Source of the DNA: Dreissena polymorpha
Taxonomy: Eukaryota; Mollusca; Bivalvia; Myida; Dreissenidae
Direction of reading: 5' to 3'
DNA length: 64,000 nt
NCBI RefSeq assembly: GCF_020536995.1
Contig: NC_068355.1
Span: 73,455,187 to 73,519,186 of the forward strand
Shown: positions 37,100 through 64,000 of the stretch, one piece after another
How positions within the stretch are numbered: position 1 is the stretch's first letter
Layout of the letters: the number at the start of each line of letters is the position of its first letter
Translations under genes and position numbers: made by a program
The notes under the pieces: model-generated
Told to the model about the DNA's origin: nothing
The model's database searches: none
The model's input: the letters and a program-made list of their open reading frames with translations, nothing else

Positions 37100-38560
37100 T
37101 CAGGTCAAAAAAATCTCAGAGACGGCTAACGCTGGATTGTCTTGTTCAATTTACCGTATGTATATAATGTAAAACTTTAACTAAAAATTAAAAGGACAAC
37201 TAAGGACAGTGTTAAATTGTCATCATTAACAAAGCACTGAGATCATGGCAACATATGATTGAAACATGACAAAAGCATCTCTAAAAGAAATCTCTAAATG
37301 GATATGTATATCTTGTACAATGTCATTTATGTATACAAAGCAAGGAGGGTAATGAGCCAGAAATTACAAGACACTGTCTCCTGTCATTTAAAAAGTCTTT
37401 AAACCAGTCATTTACTAGGGTAGAATATTGCCCGAGATACCTCTTAGTGGGAGTAGACCTTATGAATAATTCCCATGAGCCTTTCTCTATTGAATGCCTT
37501 TAAAATGTTACAAAATATGGCTTTAACCTCTTAAACTATTTCAACGGCAGCCCATGTGAAAGACGTCGGACCTCGGACATAACCAATAATATTTCCAAAT
37601 TTTTGGACCTTGTGTTCAACAAACAAACGTAAAACTTGGGTTAAAAATCAACACAAAATTTTACATAATCTATTTAACTTTAAGATAAAACAGATTTTAC
37701 CAACAAGTTTTATCTTGCTGGTGACGTAAAAGCTCTCCAAGTGCAGTTCTTAGAACCAATCAAATATTGCACCTTGTTTCTTAGTGGGATCCCAAAATTA
37801 TAGCTTCTTCTAAGAAAGTTTGTTGCGAGTAATGTCGAAATAAAAAGAGAATTTAAATACAAAATAGATGCTTATCACTTTCTTAATGATATGGCTGGAA
37901 AGTGATTGGCATTTTAAAATTTCACAAAAGTAAGAAAGGGTATTATACAGCAAAAATTACCTGTTTCAAATCGGATATTGTCATCTTGCTCGACAATTGA
38001 TTACCCCTCTGAGAGTACTAGTTTTTTATATATCTGTTTAAAATTACTTGTAATGTACACAAAAAATCACAAAGATATCTGCCCTTTTAAATAAAAGTGT
38101 TTTTTTCCATACGTTTTCATGCAACGGTTACGGGTTTTAATTAAGTTGTTATTTTTTTGTATTTAGAATTGGAATACATTGTGAACGTCATTATAATAAA
38201 ATTAAACTCTATACAAGGTATTGCTATTGTTTGGTTAACAAAGAACAAAGTCCATTAAAATCTAGTGAGGTCTGGTATGAATTTGTTATATTTTGCATGG
38301 CAAGGGCTTTTACAAAAAGAGTGACAAACTGAGGCAAATTGATGGACAGTGGAAACTTTTGGTATTAAACCAGATTGAAATGGGGTTAAAGTAGGTAGCC
38401 TTGAAATGGTTTAAGATATATTTGTGAAGAATTTCTTTAAAACTTTTGCACTTAAAAGGATGATTGGTTTATAGTTAACATTTGTAATTGTACTCGTCCC
38501 CCTTGTCTTACTGAATAAATATGTATGTACCAATTCGTTTTAATTGCTGTGTTATAAACG
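37100..38560 (-). mobile_element. Degraded LINE reverse transcriptase remnant
   Basis: Near 38400-38540 the minus strand reads TYIFI, DKGDEYNYK and KSFKEILHKYI, separated by stops. The order and spacing fit the RT block IPIFKKGD...NYRPIS...KIFEKIL. The rest of the interval towards 37.1 kb is too decayed to assign. Confidence 0.35.
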
Positions 38561-39050
38561 TTTTTCTATATTTAGAGTAATAAATGTGATCCAATGAACA
38601 GATGGTCAATGCTTGAGTGAGTCCCCTGTGACTGACTTGTAGAGCAATAGATAAAAATTAAGGCAGTTCTTCTGCCAGGAGTCATTTGAGAATAATGAGA
38701 GGTCATAAGGGTTCAGGTTGAGGGCGGCTATGAGGGAGCAGGTGGATTTTTTTACTTATTTATCCATGCAAATATATATATATAATTGCAATTACCCGGT
38801 ATCACAGATTTTGCATCACAATGCATTGATAAATCACATTTTATAAATATCAGTCAAAGTTAATCAGTTACATTCATTTACAAGTAACTAGTCAGTATAT
38901 AAAGCAAATACATGAAATAACAAGAAGTTACAAGATGATGAAATCAAGACATGACATATATATATATATAACACAGGATGTCCCATGAAAGTTTTACAAC
39001 TTATTTCCAATGAGGTTATAATTCTGCTACCTGAGCTACCTGCCATACAG

Positions 39051-41252
39051 GGGTGCTGGAGGTTTCGGTAAATGACAAGTTCGGTAAATTGATTTATATA
39101 GTAAATGCCGTGGAGGTTTCGGTAAATTGGTTTTTATAGAGGTGGTATACCTACAACGAGGTGTTAATGACACCTATTATAAGCTTACAATAACATTAGG
39201 GGCATTTATTTGCAAACTGTGGATTAATTTTGAGTTGAGTTATTAATGCTATGCTACGGTAAAGAATTAAGGGAAATGAATGAGCTACCTCTGAAAAACG
39301 AATTCTGTTAGGAAATTGTAGGTAAATTTACGATTTAAATAATGCAATACTGTTGTTGTTTTTTTTATAATTGGTGCTTTTATTTAAATAACATTATAGT
39401 AATAATAAATAATGATTTATGGCGGAATCAATGTAAGACCTTTAATTAAGTTTAATGCTATTTAAAAAAGTTTCTTGTAAAATATGATTTAATAAAAATG
39501 ATTTCAGTTTAAATATAAAGCGCAATAGTATTTTAGACCACCGATAAACACTCAATTTCTCAATATATAAACATTGGGTAGTTTGCCAACATAATGATTA
39601 TGAAACCAAAGCTCTTGCCACGTGGAGGCCACCTCTTGTAAGAGCCAAATGTTGAATTTTATATTACATGTTTTATTATTTCTGTCTGGTTGAGAAAAAC
39701 ACAAGAAAAAAAAAAAAAATAAAATCTAATACGTGTACGTAATTAATAAAAAGTAATATAATGATACGCGTTATGTTTTATAATTATGTTAAATGCGCGT
39801 GCCATTGAACGTTGAGTTAAGGGAAGAGATACACATAATTGAAAACTGATAAAAATGACATCTAACACAACGCCAGCAGAATGAATACACTGTGTAATAG
39901 CAAGCTGCTGTGATGATCACTATCTTAATACACAGGCACCTGGCTACTGTACTGGAACAATGGGTTTTACGGCCAAATAACTGATATCGTTTTTAGCCTG
40001 AACAAATCCGTTGAATAAAAAAAGGATATATTTGAATATTTCATGTCATTTAAAAAAAATGAGGGAGTAGTCACATATTAATAAGATACATTTATGACAC
40101 AGTACAATATTAATACGACACATTATTATCATTCAGATTTTCCGCATGCTGATTTAATTTCATTTCTAATAAAAATGAGATACATTTATGACACAGTACA
40201 ATTTAATGTGACATTTCAACCATATCAGTCATTCACATCGTTCAAAACTCGTCGGCGTCGAGCATGTGGTGGACTGCCGTGGATGGTCCCAGGGCATTGA
40301 TATGGCTGATGATCCTCAGTAGATCAGTGGTTGTCAGCATCTCCTCTTCGTAGTCATCCCATGCTTGATATAGTCTGCCGTGTATCGCAACATATTTCTT
40401 CCGTCTGATCTTCGTGAGAAGGTGCTGGCTCACCAGCCGTATAATATGAAGATCAACTGTCTCAGATTCCTCTCAGAGAAGGTTGGCCAACTTGTACAGA
40501 CCAAGGTTTGCGGAACACGCTCGTGCGTTGATGTCACCAGCAGTATTTTTTGTAAACATGATTAAAGAAGGAAAACTTTTGTTCATTTCACAGTTTGAAA
40601 GTTACTGATCGTGTATGTAAAAACTCGGCCGTGTTAAAGCATGTTCACGATCTTAACATACATATCTAGATTATTTTAGGAATAATACCTTATGTGCTGA
40701 TCTTATTGTAGGAAGAAGAAGCGAGAAATTTATTTATATAAGAAACAAACATATTTGATCTTAGTATTTTAAACCACCGAAAATTTCTCATTATATAAAC
40801 ATAAGGTAGTATGCCAACATAATGAATATGTTGCCCAGCTCTTGCCACGTGGAGGCCATCTCTTGTAATAGCCACATTATTATTTTTTTATCTGATACGC
40901 TTTTATTAAGGTTTTTATCAACTAATTGTTTAAAAACATATATAAAATACAAAACGATCATGACCTAAAGATAAACTTTTAATATATAATTTACCTCCCT
41001 TGATTAGAATATTAATAGGTTGCAAGTCTGGATTATTAATATTAACACTTTGCAAACATCTCTAAATTGATAAAATCAACTCCGTACATTTAAACAGATA
41101 ATTTAATTAGTGCCAAACAACTCAATTAATGTACACGCTTATCGACAAAAGGTGCGATAATCCCTATTTAGACCTATACTGAAACCTCCACGGCATTTAC
41201 TATATAAATCAATTTACCGAACTTGTCATTTACCGAAACCTCCATAACTCCC
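39051..41252. mobile_element. 2.2 kb element with ~70-bp terminal inverted repeats and 6-bp target duplication
   Basis: The inner 60+ bp of the two ends are almost perfect inverses (GGAGGTTTCGGTAAATGACA, TTCGGTAAATTGATTTATAT, GTAAATGCCGTGGAGGTTTC). ATACAG flanks both sides (39045-39050 and 41253-41258). Internal direct repeats at about 39540-39640 and 40765-40865 share GCCAACATAATGAWTATG and CTCTTGCCACGTGGAGGCCA. A coding-like segment on the minus strand is at 40242-40559. The transposon superfamily is not recognised. Confidence 0.7.
40242..40559 (-). pseudogene. Coding-like segment inside the 2.2 kb inverted-repeat element
   Basis: The minus strand reads MFTKNTAGDINARACSANLG, then LYKLANLL, one in-frame TGA at 40473-40475, EESETVDLHIIRLVSQHLLT, KIRRKKYVAIHGRLYQAWDD, YEEEMLTTTDLLRIISHINA and a C-terminus HHMLDADEF before TGA. 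Base composition is about 50% GC in very AT-rich surroundings, and the amino-acid use looks protein-like. TGA may be a decayed CGA (Arg). It may be a host gene fragment captured by the element or its own relic ORF. The family is not recognised. Confidence 0.45.
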
Positions 41253-41906
41253 ATACAGATCCTGGTCCATTTGCAGGTTTCATTGCGATGATACATATTG
41301 GTTTCCAAAGACTTACTCAGGCATTGACAATCAGTTGTTTTAAATTTAATCACACTTCACAGTTGTCAATCCGGATGGGTACCAAATCCGGATGTATAGA
41401 ATCATTACAAAACAGTTAGACAAAAAAGAATAAACGAGAATAACAAATAAATTATTCGTTACTATAGACTTCTTAAACAAACTAAATATCTTAAGGAAAT
41501 GTTGAACTTACATGTTTTACAAAACGTGCCAACTCCGCAACTTTCAATCAATCATGTTTACATTTTTTGACAGCTCACTCAGCTGATCTTTTTTTGAAGA
41601 GTTCATTTAGGGGATGTCACTTCCATTACCTTTAAATAAATCAATTAACAAAAAAATCTACAAAATAACTTACTTTTTAAGAATTTCCAATTCACGTTAA
41701 CGTATGGCGACACAAAAAGTATTTAAGCTCTTCTTTTTTTATTTGTTTAAAAGATTGCGACAAAATAGCACACGCACATTGCATGATGTCGGATTTTTTG
41801 TGTGTGAGTGACCTTGACCTTTCGGATTGTTGACAGCCTGCAGATTCTGAAGGTTGAAGCTTCACATGTGCGGTTACTTTTGCTCGGTTTGCATCACATA
41901 GAAAGT

Positions 41907-64000
<22,094 letters not shown>

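Noticed and set aside
40473-40475. Selenocysteine codon in the coding-like segment
   Set aside because: No selenoprotein context was recognised, and CGA to TGA decay is the simpler explanation.
41808-41906. Upstream in-frame ATG extending GBE1 by 33 codons
   Set aside because: The added residues do not look like a GBE N-terminus, and the downstream ATG gives a start consistent with the family. It remains possible but is not preferred.

Overview
The window reads as repeat-rich, AT-rich DNA from an animal, most likely a bivalve mollusc. I infer this from the split genes with ordinary GT-AG introns and from dense non-autonomous mobile elements of bivalve type: tandem-repeat elements with a tetranucleotide tail and terminal hairpin (pearl/Helentron-like), palindromic MITEs and jockey/CR1-like LINEs. 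The species is not provable from sequence alone; a dreissenid-like heterodont mussel would fit. I saw no operons, CRISPR arrays, LTR elements or viral copies.

Region 0.7-17.8 kb holds two tandem paralogous four-exon genes on the minus strand. Each encodes a small secreted protein (about 135 aa) with a signal peptide, a His/Thr-rich stretch and a conserved C-terminal half. The right copy is intact; the left copy has a reading-frame break in exon 2. Between them lie a 4.7 kb DNA transposon with 8-bp target duplications and a LINE nested inside it, TTAA-flanked MITEs, and a tRNA-Phe-like gene with an insertion at the canonical tRNA intron position.

Region 18-41.5 kb is almost entirely repeats: minisatellites (18.0, 19.3, 33.0 kb), several pearl/Helentron-like elements with internal tandem repeats, TTAA elements carrying a tRNA-like module (one split by a nested insertion), a 30-bp minisatellite that creates spurious ORFs on both strands, and a 2.2 kb inverted-repeat element carrying one coding-like segment.

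Region 41.9-64.0 kb is the glycogen branching enzyme gene (GBE1) on the plus strand: 13 exons are readable and the gene runs off the right edge, with all GH13 catalytic residues present. Its introns hold a young truncated LINE, MITEs and pearl-like elements. Two of its exons (7 and 9) end exactly where an intronic minisatellite begins, so the 5' splice site itself has been tandemly copied many times. This is the most unusual structure in the window.
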